Below are positions 6,933 through 7,509 of a stretch of DNA of 7,509 nt, in pieces. The first letter of the stretch is position 1. The number at the start of each line of letters is the position of its first letter. The stretch comes from a bacterium (GTDB taxonomy: Bacteria > Spirochaetota > Spirochaetia > JABEVK01). A program made the position numbers and the translations under genes. Location of the stretch: NCBI GenBank assembly GCA_021782055.1, contig JAJXVP010000129.1:1-7509 (forward strand). Direction: 5' to 3'. The notes under the pieces were generated by a model. That model searched no databases and was not told the DNA's origin. It was given only the letters and a program-made list of their open reading frames with translations.

Positions 6933-7017
6933 AGTCTGAAGGTACCGCTGTGGCCTAGAATCGGACAAGTCGAATTCTGTTTGCGCACAATTTGAATCGG
7001 TTTGATAGCGGCTTTGC

Positions 7018-7046
7018 TTGACGCCGCTGGAGCAATACCGTTTAAT
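7018..7046 (+). promoter_or_regulatory. Predicted promoter of the small membrane protein gene
   Basis: TTGACG (7018-7023, 5/6 of TTGACA) and TTTAAT (7041-7046, 5/6 of TATAAT) are separated by exactly 17 bases. The predicted start of transcription, seven bases past the -10, is position 7053, which is the A of the ATG proposed for the gene. The site lies within the 120-base divergent region shared with the photolyase gene. No equally good promoter is visible for the photolyase on the other strand. Confidence 0.6.
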
Positions 7047-7052
7047 GAAAGG

Positions 7053-7328
7053 ATGAAAATTCAGCCCTCGAGTAAAACCTTATACGCCATTATGCTAAGC
7101 CTTGGCGGCGGTTACACGCTTTTTGCCCTGGTTACAGCGGTATTTCACCTAGGAATTCCTCAAGCGGTGTTCAAAGAGCTTTCCTTGTGGGTGTTTATGG
7201 CTGTGGCAGTATTATTCTTCTATAATCGCCAAGTGCAAAAAAAAGAGGCCGCCAAAAAAGCCGAAGAGGAAGAAAAAGCAGCCGAAGCAAAATCTTCCGA
7301 GCCCCAGGATATCCCACCCTCTTCCTAA
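7053..7328 (+). CDS. Small two-helix membrane protein, function unknown
   Basis: From the ATG at 7053 the product is 91 aa. It has two hydrophobic helices (about 10-31 and 43-57), linked by a short HLGIPQAVFKE loop, and a highly charged tail (59-91) rich in Lys, Glu and Ala (KKEAAKKAEEEEKAAEAK), probably helical and cytoplasmic, ending SSEPQDIPPSS. I do not recognise the family. The frame is open further upstream to a TTG at 7002 (108 aa), but that extension would run through a strong predicted promoter and has no ribosome binding site. The ATG at 7053 coincides with the predicted transcription start and follows AAAGG directly, too close to serve as a normal ribosome binding site. I therefore favour a leaderless start at 7053. 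It is divergent from the photolyase; a shared role is not evident. Confidence 0.65.
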   Translation: MKIQPSSKTLYAIMLSLGGGYTLFALVTAVFHLGIPQAVFKELSLWVFMAVAVLFFYNRQVQKKEAAKKAEEEEKAAEAKSSEPQDIPPSS

Positions 7329-7388
7329 GATCTGTAACCCAATGATCTGTTAGTAGATGCCTGTCAGATTTGCTCAAGTCCCAAAAAG

Positions 7389-7487
7389 CAAAAAGCCGAC
7401 TGTCCAAGTACAACCTGAACTTGTCAGGGAAATCCGTATCCCGGCGGTCCAGGAAGGGATTTTAACGTGCCGGAAGTCGGCTTTTTG
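7389..7487. repeat. 13-bp perfect inverted repeat enclosing a 73-nt structured segment
   Basis: Positions 7389-7401 (CAAAAAGCCGACT) and 7475-7487 are perfect reverse complements. The right arm reads AGTCGGC followed by five T on the plus strand, and by symmetry the minus strand shows the same, so it could end transcripts in either direction, although the loop is far longer than in a normal terminator. Within the loop, further short perfect helices are possible: CCTGA/TCAGG around a 5-nt loop (7414-7428) and CCGGC (7441-7445) with GCCGG (7469-7473), which would stack close to the outer stem. This makes a branched RNA fold plausible. Alternatives are a non-coding RNA, a 5' leader controlling a gene starting at 7467, or a tiny inverted-repeat element; no target-site duplication is evident at its borders. 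Confidence 0.6.
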
Positions 7488-7509
7488 ACGCGAATCGCGA
7501 AAAGGTTCC
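7467..7509 (+). CDS. Possible start of a gene running off the window (partial)
   Basis: A GTG at 7467-7469 is preceded at a good distance by AGGAAGGG (7451-7458), the best ribosome binding site in this end of the window, and the frame stays open to the last base. The 14 visible residues read MPEVGFLTRIAKRF, too few to identify. An open run of 14 codons is expected by chance about half the time, so the support is the ribosome binding site alone. If real, the start codon and first codons lie within the inverted repeat, so folding of the RNA could hide them. Confidence 0.3.
   Translation, partial: MPEVGFLTRIAKRF

Noticed and set aside
7045..7056. A three-codon open frame, ATGAAAGGATGA, whose stop overlaps the proposed start of the small membrane protein.
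   Set aside because: It starts directly after the predicted -10 and before the predicted transcription start, so it would not be in the mRNA; its only Shine-Dalgarno-like GGAG lies too far upstream.
7329..7350. Direct repeat GATCTGT at 7329-7335 and 7344-7350.
   Set aside because: Two 7-base copies after a stop codon are weak evidence, with no third copy or link to a promoter.
7402..7474. Resemblance to small SRP RNA: GTCAGG followed later by GGAAGG in the interior of the inverted repeat.
   Set aside because: In SRP RNA the two elements are separated by only a few bases around a GGAA tetraloop and followed by AGCAGC. Here they are over 20 bases apart and AGCAGC is missing.
7389..7487. Integron attC site, considered because some treponemes carry chromosomal integrons.
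   Set aside because: The arms are perfect and lack the GTTRRRY/RYYYAAC core ends expected of attC sites, and no cassette gene or integrase is visible.
7489..7499. Near-palindrome CGCGA-A-TCGCG beside the inverted repeat.
   Set aside because: Only five bases per arm, and it overlaps codons of the possible gene at 7467; likely chance without conservation.

Overview
The window looks like a stretch of spirochaete-type chromosome with about 50% GC. No single marker gene proves this. The hints are a lipoprotein with a relaxed lipobox (LTSC), a partner outer-membrane protein with an NPAG motif and a terminal Phe, and a free-standing membrane PASTA protein next to def/fmt. I see no mobile element, CRISPR array, integrase or phage gene.

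Layout. (1) Positions 27-142, minus strand: a tRNA-Lys(UUU) gene with its own near-consensus promoter. (2) Positions 178-2225, minus strand: a two-gene unit made of a putative lipoprotein followed by a putative outer-membrane beta-barrel protein. A recognisable promoter and a very strong ribosome binding site lie in front of it. (3) Positions 2239-5516, plus strand: a compact four-gene run of def (peptide deformylase), fmt (Met-tRNA formyltransferase), a membrane-anchored three-PASTA protein and a biotin-protein ligase without a DNA-binding domain. Gaps are 19, -4 and 11 bases, so it is very probably one operon. (4) Positions 5517-6932, minus strand: a class II CPD photolyase whose stop codon directly abuts the stop codon of the ligase gene. 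(5) Positions 7018-7328, plus strand: a small two-helix membrane protein of unknown role behind a near-perfect sigma70-type promoter. (6) Positions 7329-7509: no complete gene, but a long perfect inverted repeat that encloses a good ribosome binding site and a GTG codon open to the window edge.

How the genes work together. Fmt puts the formyl group on initiator Met-tRNA and Def removes it from nascent proteins, the usual paired arrangement. The PASTA protein would sit in the cytoplasmic membrane with its repeats facing peptidoglycan. The biotin ligase would charge the biotin carrier protein of acetyl-CoA carboxylase or a similar enzyme. The lipoprotein and outer-membrane protein are probably envelope partners of unknown function.

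The signals I find most worth checking are two genes (def and the small membrane protein) whose predicted -10 boxes end exactly six bases before the ATG with no ribosome binding site, which suggests leaderless transcripts, and the 99-base inverted-repeat element at 7389-7487. I found no clear new defence or mobile system in this window.
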